A DNA stretch of 64,000 nt, taken from assembly GCF_008831285.2 (NCBI RefSeq), contig NC_045148.1:19213002-19277001 (forward strand), read 5' to 3'. The stretch is from Nymphaea colorata (taxonomy: Eukaryota > Streptophyta > Magnoliopsida > Nymphaeales > Nymphaeaceae). A program made the translations under genes and the position numbers. The notes beneath the pieces were generated by a model. It was not told the DNA's origin and did not search any database. It was given only the letters and a program-made list of their open reading frames with translations. This document shows positions 25,130 to 38,211 of the stretch, one piece after another (within the stretch, counting starts at the first letter, position 1; the number at the start of each line of letters is the position of its first letter).

Positions 25130-25560
25130 AAAGTAAAGGTCATACTGCCAAAGGAATCATTACCACAAGACATAGAAGGGGAGGTCATAAGCATTTATAC
25201 CATAAATTTGATTTTTCAACAGAATGCAAAAAACATATTTGATGGAAATATAACCATAGAATCCGACCTTAATCGAAATTTGCTCATACAATATGGGGAT
25301 GAGGAGAACAAATATATTTTACATTCCAAAGGGAGCTATAATTAAAGATAACCATTATTTATGATACAGAAGTTCCTCTATCAATGGGAAATGCTCTACC
25401 TTTGAATACGGTTTAAGTAATAGAAAATCACGAATTAGGTTTACAGCAAAACTTAGAAATCGTTCACTCAATGCTTCCGGTGGTACTCAGCCAAGAAAAT
25501 CTGCTATTTCCCTGCTGAATGACATATTCATCGTTGAAACCCAATCTTAAGTAGCTATTT
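25130..25560 (+). pseudogene. rpl2: Decayed plastid rpl2 fragment (NUPT): end of exon 1 and start of the group II intron
   Basis: In shifting + frames the sequence reads [17 protein letters not shown], then ITIESDLNRNLLIQYGDEEN, KYILHSKG, and TEVPLSMGNALPL up to about 25408. This matches the order of plastid ribosomal protein L2 (GIITARHRGGGHK, YDPNRN, YGDGEKRYILHPRG, GNALPLT). The family's exon 1 ends just after GNALPLT. Here that point is followed by ATACGGTTTAAG, resembling the conserved GTGCGGTTTGA start of the rpl2 intron, then about 140 more intron-like bases. Frameshifts, stops and many substitutions show that it is an old, non-functional copy, much older-looking than the rpoC1 fragment. 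The right boundary is approximate. Confidence 0.75.
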
Positions 25561-27142
25561 CTAAGAAAAATTAAAGCGTATTACACATACAGTCAAGGTA
25601 AGTTCAGTCTCAATGCCTCACTGCAATAAGATGGTATCTGATAAGGATCTTGAGGCTGCAACACCGCTTCTTAATTCTGTATGGTATTTGAGTGAGCCAG
25701 GTCACCCTTTGCCCCCACATGAGAACACCATCAGCCAGAAATGGATGGCTGTCTTCTATCTTTCATATTTTTTTATACCAGAGCCATTGGCATATGACAA
25801 TCGCCATGAATGAACCATGAGCACAGAAATGTATTTCTTTTGGGGATATGTTAAGTTGATCACTAATCGACAGTTCAGTCCCATTCTACTTGACAAGACC
25901 TTCATGGAGTTGAGATTTTTCTGGAAGGAGTTCTCCTCTAGCTAGGAAACTTTACAACATCTTTGGCGGCGTCTGTATCATATCATATCAGTAGAAAAGA
26001 GTGGCCTAGACAGACCTGTAACCAATGAAAAGCTTCCCTCTGATCTTTCATGGAATTGTAGTCACTCTGCATCACCTTTCTTCTTAGTTCCTGAGTTTTG
26101 ATCCGCTGTTATTAGTAAAAGTGGAAATCGTCCGAACGTGAAAGAAGCTTTTTCTCTGATCCATCTGACTTGTAGCAGAAAGCACAGTTATATACGACTG
26201 TTTATTGCATATTCTAAAGGGTGGTAATTAATTAATTGCAAAGCCGATCTAATGTTGCCAAAGTTATTTTATTTTCAATTCTACTTGACTTTCTCAAATA
26301 ACATATTTGATGTTGTTTCGTTTTGATTAGATGTGCACATGCCACTTGTGGTTCACCATTTTTGAAGCCAAAAGTGGGGAAAAACGAGAGATCTTGTGTG
26401 TTAGCCTGTGCCGGCAGATATTCTTTTGGTTGATTAAATACTTATTTTATTTATATGTATATATATGTTGATTAAATACTTATTATATATATATATATAT
26501 ATATATTACTAAAAATTAAGAAAATACTGTAGAAAACGGATATAGGCAGATTGTCTGCATCTTTAGTAAAACAATTTAATTCATTCACCAATCTGAAAAA
26601 CTGGAACAAGGTTGGAAACCAATATAACTGTATAAATCATTGCAGTGGAGGATCCAGAAATTTCTGGTTAAGGAGATCTATAACTTTAAATTTCGAATTC
26701 TAATGAGCACTCATATGTAGAAGTTTTATATATAAATAAAGTAAATTTTGTTGGGTCATTGAATTAATCTCTAAAGTGCACCCAAAAAAGTAAAAAGTTT
26801 TGAATTAATCAGAGTTGTTCACATAATGGGGCCAACATACTCCAACGATCATCCCAATAATATTTAGATTTTTAACCTTTGTTATAAAACCGACAGCCGA
26901 CACACCTTCAGCTCGACCACGCACTTGACATCTGGATAACTTGCTGATGTTCGTCTGTTTCTCCCTACAAGATATGATTGAAAGCTTGAGCGACTGGACA
27001 ACATTTTAATGGTTGTGAGAGAATAATTTTAAAATAGCGCTTCGATGGCACATTGTAAAAAAATGATTTTAACAAAGTTAGCTTTTATTAACATTTATTT
27101 TTTACTCAGTTTGGAAAACCTGGTTCGTATGTTTAGATAATT

Positions 27143-27198
<56 letters not shown>

Positions 27199-28653
27199 CT
27201 TTTTTCGAATAATTTGGGAATAATTCAACTGCCCATTCATGGAAGCTGCTAAAAGATCGATCCGACCTAACTCCGAACCGTTTACGATTCCGACGTGATG
27301 AACAAGGAAGGTGGGCAGCCGGGCCCGGCGTCGGGGATGAGTAGGTGAAACTGCAATCTGCCGGTCAGAGTCTTAAATTTATTACCAGAATCTCTCACCA
27401 ACCGCCCACCTCGAGGACATGAACCGGCCGGTGGGCTTAGGGGTTGGTCAATGGCATAACAGTTAACTCCATACCTCCGAAAAAGATATTTGGCAAAACG
27501 GGTCGTTTAACAGACATTTACAACGCTGGCTGCCTCGGGACGGCCTCTTCACCTACAAGGCTTTTGACCGCCCGCTGAAATCAACGGTTCACGGTGGATT
27601 CATTCAAAAGGCCCACAGAATAGAAATCCCCGGCCCTACGAGATGCCGTGGGACCGCGCCCGCCGCCCGGGCCCGCCGGGAGAATGTGAAGAAGGCTGGG
27701 CCGTCCAGAGTCCCGCAAGAAGGTTTGGTGGCAACTGGCGAACGCACCAACCCCTTTCCACAAAGCGACGTTTGGGATGCGGCTCGGCACGGGGTGGGCA
27801 ACCGCCAGCCGTCCCTTTTTCCCCGACCTCCTGTGCCTGAACAGCTCCTCTGCTTCGCCTTTTCCTAGTCCGTAGGGTTCTGCTGTTACCAGTTTTTGTC
27901 AACTTTCCTGCATCTGCTCGGACTGGAACCAGAGTCCCGGAAGCGATGCACATGACATACGGTAGAAAGGCGCCTTGCGTTTTTCCATTCGTACAGGCAT
28001 TATTCACATGACGGGTTAAGAAAAGAAAAGGACCATAGCAAGCAGAGGCTTGTACTTACGTAACGTCATGGGAGATTAACAAAAGCCATTGGAAACAAAG
28101 AGTGATTTCTTGAAGGGCATGGCGACCATCTTCTTATGTCACCCTCAATTCTTTGTGCTTTTAATGCATTGCTAGTTATCCACTTCTTTACGTGTTTCTT
28201 GATTTGAAACCTAATAATTGTAGATATTTCTTGCCTTTTAGAGATTTTTTGCTTAATAGGTTTTTACGCGACGCTTCGAATCGTGGAGTTTCTTGCAACA
28301 AGCCATGGGGATTAAAGTTTTATTAGAGCAATTCACCTTTTAATGAGACCAGACTTGAGACATTATTCCAAATGTTTTCACATGCTTGTACATCATCCAC
28401 TAAAGCCCTGAATCCCCTTAAAAAAGATCCCATCCCCGTTGCCTACAATATGCAAGAAAAGACCAATAACATATGTGAAAACTTTAATCAACTAAAGGTT
28501 GCTGAACCAACCCAGCCAAACAAAACCAGATGTCCGCCTCTCAACAGGGACTACTTCGAGAACCAGCAACTCGCTTCTGCCTATCAAATGCACACGCAAA
28601 AGGTGGGAAGCCGCATCCTTTACTGCTTTGCCTGCAAATTTTAAAACCACCAC

Positions 28654-28685
<32 letters not shown>

Positions 28686-28883
28686 TGAGAGTGAGAGGTT
28701 TCTAGTTCACAATTCATCGGACCAACAAGCAAATTATGTTTGAAGTATGGTGCCCACTGTACTCCATAATGGAGCCTAAGTAGCCAAATTATGCAGGTTG
28801 CTCAACAACCGTTCGTTTGTTTGGACAGTAGCTGGCTCCTACTTCTCCCTAAATAAAGGAACGTGACGAGACATAAACGTAGT
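25561..28883. other. Intergenic region with microsatellites and a GC-rich block
   Basis: A 66-codon + frame at 25613-25813 looks protein-like but is not recognised. Runs of (AT)n occur at 26484-26505 and 27145-27195. A sequence near 26645 (GCAGTGGAGGATCCAGAAAT) resembles the end of the element at 329-494. The block 27280-27860 is strikingly GC-rich compared with its surroundings but shows no consistent gene; overlapping frames on both strands look like composition effects. A GA run lies at 28660-28685. Confidence 0.5.
27145..27195. repeat. (AT)n microsatellite, about 51 bp
   Basis: This is an uninterrupted AT dinucleotide run, the longest AT run in the window. Confidence 0.95.
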
Positions 28884-31800
28884 CTACGACTTGGCTAGTC
28901 GACGTTCAGCTATAGTGAATATGCAGTTGGTCCCACTATGAAGCGTTTTGGGATGGAAAACAACAATGAAGCACAAGAAACCCGATTGAGAGACTGCAGG
29001 GATGCACCATTTTACCTGTGAGTACAGGAAGGTTCCAAAAATGGCAATGGCAGCACCAAGGGCGTTGATGGGCTGCACGGGCGTGTGGAAAATGATGATG
29101 GATGAGACGATGACTGAGATCCTCTTCATCGTGTTACCGATGCTGAATGTCAAGGGCGATATCTCATCCAACGACATGTATGAGACTTGGTTGTACAAGT
29201 GGTAGAATACACTTTGAGCTGCAACCCACCTAATCACTCGAGCAAAATCCAGACCAAGTTACCATTAGCAAACACAATGAAAATACCACGAGCAAATGCA
29301 TTTCCACTGAACATGTATTTTCGGCACTGCAGCAATTCTTTCATGGGATTATAGGAAAAAGCAAGAAGAATACCGATTTCTTATATACACACCGGCAATC
29401 TAAAAAAAATAGGGCTCTAACAGTATAGTAGGTTAATTATGTTGTAATATTTCGTTAAATGGCAGATAGAAGATGTTGGGAAAGCATCAGAACCATTTTG
29501 CAAGTCGTAAAACTTTCCAAACCTGAGAAGCTATGGTAATTTCAATCGTCTAATTTGCTAAGCAATCAGAGAAAAACAAACAGCGGTCTACTTACACCCG
29601 CAAATAGCATAGAACGACAGAGAAAATAAACCACCAATAACTTTGATTCTTTAGGCATATGTGCCAGAAATGCAACAGATATTTTTCCCACCTATTCGTC
29701 CTTTCTGTTGTCAAAACTTAAAAGATCTTCAGACTGCTACATGAGCCTGTGACCAAATCAATGATGTCCTCATTCTCAGAAGCCACAAGGGTTTTTCGTT
29801 TTTAATGCAATACCAGGCATTACAAAAGATTCCAGCCCCTTGAGAAAGATACCAATAAAAACATAAAAACTATAAACTTCAATCTGAAAACTATTGGAAA
29901 TTTAGACATGATATCAATAGGGACAAGTGGGAGACATTTCTAATCTTACTACTGGAGAAAAATGATCTAGATGATTCTCCGCCTCTACATAAATTCTCTT
30001 GGTGGTCTCAAAAGCATAACCGATAATCATCGGAAAAAAACTGATAAAAGATTGCTTTGGGTCTGAACTCTAAAAGGGACAAAGCTGTTTAAGGCGTCAA
30101 AAGCTAGAAACCACAGGAATGCAGATTCAAGCACACTAAGCAATCGGAAATTGACTACATTTGGTGAAAGACTTAATTAGCTTAACCAACATGTTGACAG
30201 AAATCAGTGATAGATTCTAGCATCCCAAAGAGCAGAATACTGATGAGGTAACCATCAGGACAGAAAGTGTTCCACGTAAACACAAAGAAGTTGGCAGAAA
30301 TTTATTAAACTCACTGCCTCTCGAACATAGGCCCCTAGGGCATCTTAACGGATCAAGAAAACAAGAGAAAAGAGCACCAGTTTCAATCAATTACGTAAAC
30401 AGAAAGACCAAATCCACAATGAAACAGAACAATGGCAAACAACAGTAAAGAAGAATGTCATACAAATATAATATAATTAAATCAAGAAACGTGAAAAAAA
30501 TTGCTTTCTTATTTTGTATTTACCAGACGAAGTGTGGACCAATTTGACGGAGAGCAGTCTCCCAACCAGCTGCCCACATCTTCGGACCCTCCACAGCCAG
30601 AGCAAATGGCGTAAGAATCAGCAGAGAAAGCATGGACAAACATGCATAGTAGTTCATTCCGCTCACTGACGTCCCCTTCATTCCTCTCTTGGAGAATATG
30701 TTTCTAAACACGAATGCCAGGTTCGAGATCATTGCACCCATAAACCCTGTGCACAATATGGACCCAAAATGTTCAGGTTCAATGTCTTTAAAATGTAAAA
30801 GCAACATGATCAATGTCAAGCTTAGAATCTAAGTAGGTCGCCAGCAACGGCAAGAAACAACAAACTGGCAGGCCAAATCTTTGCTTTCTTTAGGAGGTGC
30901 TGATACATCATGTGTTCCGGTAGTTGTTAAAAAAGGGGTACCATAAGGACAGAAACATGACTTTTTTGTTTTAAATTTACCGAAGTAAAATTCTTCAAGA
31001 GCTTACCAGTCATATTGAAGTTAAGCTCCGTGACGGCAGCCAAAGCACAACCACCGATAATCGGGAGCAGTGACAGGTAGACAGGCAGAGGAAACGTCTC
31101 CCCCAATACCAACCTGGAAACCAGCACACTGAAAGCTGGTTCACCGCTCTTGATGATGTGCGTAAAGGAAACCGCTACCTTTGACATACTCACTGTCGCG
31201 GCCACATGTCCAATCGTATGTGCAACAGCTACCTGCAGAAACAAAAAGCTTCTAAAACCACCACAACAGGAAATTCCACTTCGCTTACGGCACTACGTCT
31301 TTGTTTGGCTACAAAAAGGTTCAGTTTTCAATTCATTGAAGTAAAGGAGAGCCGTTTTCCTCAAAATATCACAAGTTTTTGCCCCCGTCTTGATAAAAGA
31401 AACAACAGGAAATTCTGAAGGGAAGAAAACGAGTACAGCTACCAAATTTATAAAAAGAGAAACAGAAAATCCCTACCAGAATGAAGAACACTAAATCATG
31501 CTATCCAGCAGATAAACCGCAGTCAATTTTACATGCAAGGGATATCGAATGGTAGAAGAAAGAAGGACAACGCCTTTAACACGCACCATTTAAAAAAATA
31601 AAAATAAAAAAAGGAACACCTCTTTCAAATGTAATGCCCACCAGTACGTTAATGACTCCAAAAATCAGCAAGAAGAAGCCACCTTAAGACGTTATTCTCA
31701 GTCTAATAAAACATCAAGGGGCCAAAACAAGAGACGGGGAAAAAAACACACCCGCTCAAAAGAAAACTGCAAAGGCTTACAGTGCGGAACTCAAAGTGGA

Positions 31801-32372
31801 GACTTCAACACCAGGTTCCTTCGAGTTCAGAGGCTTACCGGAGCAAGAACCTTCCAGAAATTGAAATCAGTCTTCGGTGGTTCAGCGATCCTCGTAGCCC
31901 AGGAGACAAGCATCATTAAAGAACCAGTGGCAAGAGAGAGAGTCGAGGTCAGCCATGGATAAGGGAAGGCGTTGAGCACCTTCTTGTTGTAGATGTTGAA
32001 CACAACGTTCAGAGCCCACCACGTAGCAAAATAGATACCGATCTTCACCTTCTGGGCAGCTTCCGACTTCGTCTCAGCCGGTATCTCGACGTTCTCTGAG
32101 CCAGCATCCCCCAGAGGTTCTGATCGATCGGCTTCATATGCTTCCGAAACGATCTCAAGTCGACGGCTTCTCAATCTCGAGGCGGATTGGAAAGGTGCGA
32201 ATGACGAGATGTGCAGTGGCTTCAAGGCAAGAAATCCAGGTGTGAAGGTGTTTTTCTTCCACGAAACAGAGGATAACGGAGAAAATTTCAACTTCCTGCT
32301 CTGAGTTTTATGCGGAAGAAGATCGGAAGTGGAAGTGAACGGCGTCGCCGTTTGTCTCACTGCGGAAATCAT
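28884..32372 (-). CDS. GPT: Plastid glucose-6-phosphate/phosphate translocator
   Basis: Minus-strand exons lie at 32372-31839, 31232-31007, 30746-30524 and 29229-29016. They join in phase to 399 codons with consensus splice sites. The first 80-90 residues form a Ser/Thr- and Arg-rich plastid transit peptide. The mature part is a drug/metabolite-transporter-fold antiporter of the inner envelope: KIGIYFATWWALNVVFNIYN and PYPWLTSTLSLA in exon 1, HTIGHVAATVSMSKVAVSF and KSGEPAFSVL in exon 2, MNYYACLSMLSL in exon 3, and YNQVSYMSLDEISPLTFSI with GNTMKRISVIVSS in exon 4. These match GPT rather than TPT or PPT. GPT exchanges Glc6P for phosphate in non-green plastids. The C-terminal tail is uncertain. 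Reading through from exon 4 stops at 28884. Splicing to 28909-28895 or to an acceptor near 28995 would give other short tails. I prefer MISAV as the start; an upstream in-frame ATG lies at 32414. Confidence 0.9.
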
Positions 32373-33190
32373 GATGTCGTGCTCTGTTTCTCGAAGATAA
32401 TGTTGAGAAAACAATCAGTCAGCCACGCCCAACATCTGAAATCCTGCGAAGTACGATATGCTAGCTACGTGCACAGAAAGCCAACAGAAAAGCTGGAACT
32501 ACAGAAAAGCAACTAGATTTTGAAAATTTCTCGGGTGAGATTCGACGGAGAAAACAACAAAAAGCTTCAAATCCCACCCTAAATCGCCAAAGGAAGATAG
32601 GAGAATATAGAATCCAGATCCTCGACATTTTAAGGTAGAACGTAACTATAAAAAGGAGACAATCAATAATATCTCAAACAATATCTTCTAAACCACGCTT
32701 TCTTCGGTGATTTGACAAAAAAAAAGGCAAGAAAGAAATCGAACTAATCCCCGGAAACGACTCGAGACCCGGAATGAAAGGCAGCGCAAGCGGAGATTTC
32801 GATGTCATCAGAATAAACAAAAAGGGCCGAAGATCCTCACCACAACAGCCACGCGAAGCGACACTTCAATGGCGTCGACAAGCACCTAAATCGGCCGAAA
32901 CCACGAGCGCCTGCCTCACGGACTCTCTCCTTAGGGATTCACCTCTCCTAAAGGGATAGATATAGAAAACTCGATAAAACCCCTTTAGCGCTTTCTCCCT
33001 GATTGGTCGACTAGTTCTGCGGGACACAAAAACGAAGCTTCTGCCAGCGCCTCTCCCACCAACCGAATATGGAAACGGATCAGGAGGAAAGAAAGCAGCC
33101 CAAGATTTTCCCTTTTTCCCTCCCTCGAACCAGAGAGAGGAGAAAGCGACGATCTTTCCCACCGTAGGAAAGCGAGATGCAGAGGGCTGG
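32373..33190 (-). other. 5' leader of the translocator gene
   Basis: This lies between the start codon and a candidate TATA element at 33191-33200. If that element is used, the leader is about 800 bases, which is long and may hold an intron. It contains no conserved frame. A minus frame of 218 codons at 32866-33522 crosses the promoter and has no family resemblance. Confidence 0.4.
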
Positions 33191-33200
33191 CTCTTTATAG
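33191..33200 (-). promoter_or_regulatory. Candidate TATA box of the translocator gene
   Basis: The minus strand reads CTATAAAGAG in an otherwise GC-richer promoter segment. Transcription would start roughly 30 bases downstream, near 33160. This is the best TATA match upstream of the gene, but it rests on sequence alone. Confidence 0.35.
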
Positions 33201-35985
33201 GCGGGAGACGCGCGGATATCTTGCTTCTCTTGCGCGAATGCAATTTACACCAATGCCCTTTGTCCTGAACGCCGGAATATTCAACGCGGATGCCCGCCGA
33301 AAACTCACCGCTAAGAAAACGGGACACAACATTAATATCAAGGCTCCAATAGATCAAAGCCACGTCGACAAGCGACCTAAACTTTTCCAGCAGCCCCTCC
33401 ATTTTCGTATATTTATCCGAACAGGAGCGGAGCAGTTCTGTCTTGACTTTTACTTGATTCCGGTGGTCCGGACCGTCCGGTTGTAGATATATTTTCCTTT
33501 TTCTTTTTTTTGGCATAAACATTTACTATCGTTATCGGATTAGAATTTTCTCTTATAGATAAATTCAAGAAAAAAAAATAATCATATCACTTCATCCAAT
33601 TGCTAAAAAATTGGGTCTCATTAATTTTAAGTAAACAAAAAACAATATTTCCATTCCTGCACAAGTCTGCCTAACCAAAAAAGAAAAATATGCAATTCTC
33701 ATCAATATCACATGCAGATATGTCAACGCCGTGACTACCACAAATTAAAGAACTCAAAAAAGATATCCATAATATGTCAAATTTAGCAGATAAACAATAA
33801 AGGAAATAGACAACAACTTCTAAATTAATACTTTGCGGATATATATAATTTATTTATTTAATTGTTTAGTTATTTCTATATATATATATATATATAGTAA
33901 TATGACAATAACTTTTTTTCTTATTTGCTTTTTGTGAGAGTTGTTAACCTCTAGAATACTCATATAAAAAAAATACCCATATAAAAAAAAGTATTCAGTT
34001 GAAATAAGGGACAATATCATTTTGAATAAGGGTGAAGCATGGATGCCAAAGGATCCGTTGCAGTAGTAGTATATGCTTTTTATCCTATCTGTTTTTTTAG
34101 ATGCTTATATATTGGTACCTGAATTTGAATATGAAACAAGAAAATAGTATCTTGTTCTAAGTCAAACCCGATCCAAATTTGATTTTTGGATTGAAATCTC
34201 AATCCAGATTTGACTTTAAAGTTTAAGTGGAACCCAAACCACAATATGACATATTAAGCTAAAATTTTCAAAATGTATGGACATTAAACGTAAGGTATTT
34301 ATTTAAAATTATATTCATGATCAGTAAATTATTTAAATATCAATCACAATCTGATTATAAGTTAAGAATATTTCTTAATTTTGAATCTAATTTCATTTTT
34401 TAATCGCGTATTAATTTTTTTTTCATGTCTTTTTTATTTTGAAGCAATTCGGTCGGTTATCTTATTTAAATGTGATTTATTATCATCCCTAGACCAGAAA
34501 AAGGGCAACTAACTCTTGGAATTTGTACAGAATTTAATTTGACACCTAAAATTTCAAAATATTATAATAAGTCCCTTAAAAAATTCCGAGAGCCTTCAAA
34601 CATTTTGAAAACTGTTGGCCCACGCGAGGAAAAAAACAAAAAAGAAAAAAAAAAAACTTAGATTTGCCATTGATTGCGAGCTACTTACCGTCTACTTTTT
34701 CAAATTATGAATTATTATTCCATCATTAAGCGTCAAACAGTAATTATAAATAATTGTTGGATTCCTTTCAAAATGTTTCCAAGTTATAGAGAAATTGCAT
34801 TCTTCGTGACTTTTTTAGTTCTTTTGTCAACAAAAATTCTGTTCACATCGAGGTCAACGGAGTGGATTCAACTTAAAAATAAACTTAACATGTCACCCAA
34901 TCTGAATTTGAATTCACAATTGAATGCCATTTGGATCATACTTTTAGATTCACATCCAGATCCAAATCCGGCTTTTGAACCAACCTCATATTTTTTATAA
35001 TATATTAAGGATCGACTTTCAAAATGTATGTTCATGTAGGACATCCGTTTCAAACTAAGCATTTGGAATTGAATATTTATTAAAATCAAAATATGATAAG
35101 ATGTCATTTCTTAAAATATGGTCCAATTTTTTAATCATATGTGAAAATTCTTTTTCATATCCATTTTTTTTTTTGAAGCAGTTTGGTTAGATATAATATT
35201 CAAATTGAATTTATTGGCATCTCTATTTGGTATGAGGCAATTACATGTCTCATAAATTTCTCATAATGAAGTTTATGCCTGCAGCCTGCCTGGATCTCTT
35301 CGTCGCTGTAGATTTATGGCTTGTTTGGTTGAAGGAAAATGAATGAATTGAGCAATGCTTCATTTGTTTGGTTGGTTAATTAAAAATAAAAAAAATAGAG
35401 AAAAAAAATGTGTTTGACTGAGAGGGTAGAAAAATGAAAAGAAAATGAGAGATTGTGTAGTATAAATTCAATCTATTACAAATCAAACTAATTGAAAAGA
35501 AAATGAAAAAAATAGAAACAAATTAAAGAATTGAAAAGAAAATGAAAAAAATAAAAAAAAGAAGAATATTTTTATTCCCACACTACACCTTCTATTCTTT
35601 TCCTTTCACTTCAATCCAAACAAATTTTTAAATAAATTTTTTCATTCATTTCCATTTCATTCATTTCACTTCCATTTTTCTTTCCTTCTTTTTCCTTTTC
35701 TTCTCTTTTCATTCTCTTTCTCATCCCTTTACTTTCCTTTCGATGCAAAACCTTAATTATTAAACATACGGTTATGGACCCCCAAAGTGATAAGAGGGTC
35801 CAGATGTGGCTCTGCTTTCCACAAAACGGTTAGTGTGGAGCGAATCTCTTCACGACCGTGTCGATCCGAACCACGTAGAGACTAAGATGGTCTGGATCCT
35901 GGACGGATCCATGAACCGAATCGATTTGAGCTAAGGGGCTGGAAGAGGCCGCGGCACTCCCGCGAAAATCGAGGGGGGATCGAAA
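33201..35985. other. Intergenic region between two divergent genes
   Basis: The stretch is very AT-rich, with an (AT)n run near 33876-33897 and A/T homopolymers. No gene is seen. A small inverted-repeat element lies at 35318-35626. The last 150 bases (35830-35985) are GC-rich and probably form the promoter and leader of the gene starting at 35986. Confidence 0.6.
35318..35626. mobile_element. Tourist-like MITE
   Basis: The left end GGCTTGTTTGGTTGAAGGAA is matched by an inverted right end near 35590-35626, whose complement reads TTTGTTTGGATTGAAGTG. The interior is an A-rich set of GAAAATGAAAAAAATAG repeats. Ends of the type GGCNTGTTTGG are typical of plant PIF/Harbinger MITEs. The exact ends and target duplication are not resolved. 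Confidence 0.45.
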
Positions 35986-36427
35986 ATGGCGAAGCCGGGA
36001 GATGGAGAGAAGGACTGGGATCAGCACCTGAGAGCGATATCTCTTAGCGCGAGGGATTCATCTTCCTCATCTGATCCTTCTGTGGATGCTTCTCTCCTTA
36101 AATCCGTAATCCTTCCCTTTCCACTTTTTTCAATCTCTCTGCTAAATTGGTGAACTTTTCTCGGCATTTCTTGTCGGTTGGGGCTCTTCTTGAAATTGAG
36201 AGTTACGGAATCCTTGATTACTTATTTCTTGTTTTCATTATCTCATTGGTTGAATTTGAAGGTTCAAATCTTGCACAAGACGTGCAAGAATGAGAATTCT
36301 GGGGACTTGATGGCTAGGGTTTATCCCCAAATCAACAGGCTGTTCCAGCGCTCATTAGCGTCTCCAAAGTTTCAATCTTCTGAAAATGGGCTCCTTTTGT
36401 TGGTATGTTTTTTTGTTGTTGTTTAAT

Positions 36428-36472
<45 letters not shown>

Positions 36473-38179
36473 AATTGGCATGCGTTCTGTAGTTTTGCAC
36501 TTCAGCGTTAAGTTTCAGTTGGTTTTGCCGAGGCATAGCTACTGTATATGGAGAAATGTAAGGTCCTTGTACAAGTAGGGAGATGCCCACTTTTGTAGCA
36601 CATTATTTCTTGTTCTCTTCTTCAAACCTATTAGATTCCCTTTTGGGGCATAACCGTTCAAGTCCTGTGAAAATTTCATGGTAATGAACAATGTTAGGTT
36701 TTCTTTCTTGATCATTAAAGTTGATATGGATCTAAAGGAAAAAGCCATAAAAGTTATATGGTTCAGAGCTAGTGATGGTGAAAGGGCCACAGGAACAATC
36801 CATCCATGATCAGGTACGGAGCCAAGGGAAGGCCAGCAGGGGCATCGTCCGCCCACCCTCAGATTTTCAGGAAAAGAAAATTCTACTTGTAATTTTTAAA
36901 CGTTTTAGGATAAAAATATTGAAAATTATATTTCGGCCCTCCAACAAAAAATTCCTTTCTTCGCCCCTGTCCATGATAGCGTTGACAAAAAGTTCCATTC
37001 TTGTTATGATTGTAGCATCTTCAACTGTCAAAAACATCTTTATTGTATATAAAGCTTACAGGAGAGTAAGTATACATAAAGGACCTGTGAATGTGGAACC
37101 TTGATATGTTATATTACTTTGGGTGTTCATAATTTTTTTTTGGGTTCTCTTGTATCTGGAATCATTAAATGCTAAACCTTATGAATGTTGTTTGTTGAAG
37201 GCCATCCTTCAGTTTTTCCTTGATTTTGGAGATATTGTTCTGCATGACGCTGATCCCAGCCTTCAATCATTCTTCCGTTTATGTCTTAGCAGGTAACACA
37301 CTCTAGACTTCTGTCTTGGAGTTCACATCACACAATGTCTCACTGTGGGGGTTTTGGTTTTCTAAATTATGAAAATGATGTTTTTCCTGATTGCTGTTTT
37401 CTTATGCATGTTTCTATGTAAAAGTAGGTTATTTTTATTTTAAGCATATAATTAGGCATTGCTCAATCTGTTACTTGTTAGATTGTTTTCTATTTAATTC
37501 ATAGATTATTTTTATTTTAAGCATATGATCAACATTGCTCAATCTGTTACTTATTAGATTGTACATATTTTATTTAACATGTGTTATTCATTAGATTTTT
37601 ACATAGTTTATTTGATGTGTCCTTATTAGTTTATTTGATGTGTCCTTATTACTTATTCCTCATCTTATTAGGATATTCATGCAATACTTTATATCCCAAT
37701 CATAGTCATAATAACCTATATATATAAGTTGCCATGACACAACAGCAAACATTTTTTATTAAATTTAAATTTATTTGTTTAAGGGTGATACTTCTCTTAG
37801 AGTGGTTAAATATATTCGCAACTCTTCGAGAGTTTTGTGTATGCTTACTGAAGCCCATGCCATTCATGTTTTAATCCTTTTCCTGACTCTAGGATTACCT
37901 TCTTTCTTTCTGCTAGTTCATGTGTTTCCAGAGGTGGTTTGCAAAACTTGATTTTATCTAGTTAGCCTTTACATAATCATCCTGTGTTCATTTGCAAGGC
38001 CTTTCTATCCTTTTACTTCAGGTTTTAAGTGGATAGAGATGATTGTTTGTGCACTTTTCAAGTCGTTCATCAGCATAACTCATTGTTTGATCTTCTAGAA
38101 TAATTTGACTTGTCATCGTTAAACCTTTCAGCAAATGAACTTTAACTTCTTTGTTTCTGGCTTTCGCATTATTATGTAT

Positions 38180-38211
<32 letters not shown>

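Noticed and set aside
27636-28007. 123-codon minus frame in the GC-rich block
   Set aside because: It resembles no family, overlaps equally open + frames and has no splice or promoter support.
32866-33522. 218-codon minus frame over the translocator promoter
   Set aside because: It spans the TATA candidate and leader, has no family resemblance, and the true start of the gene lies downstream at 32372.
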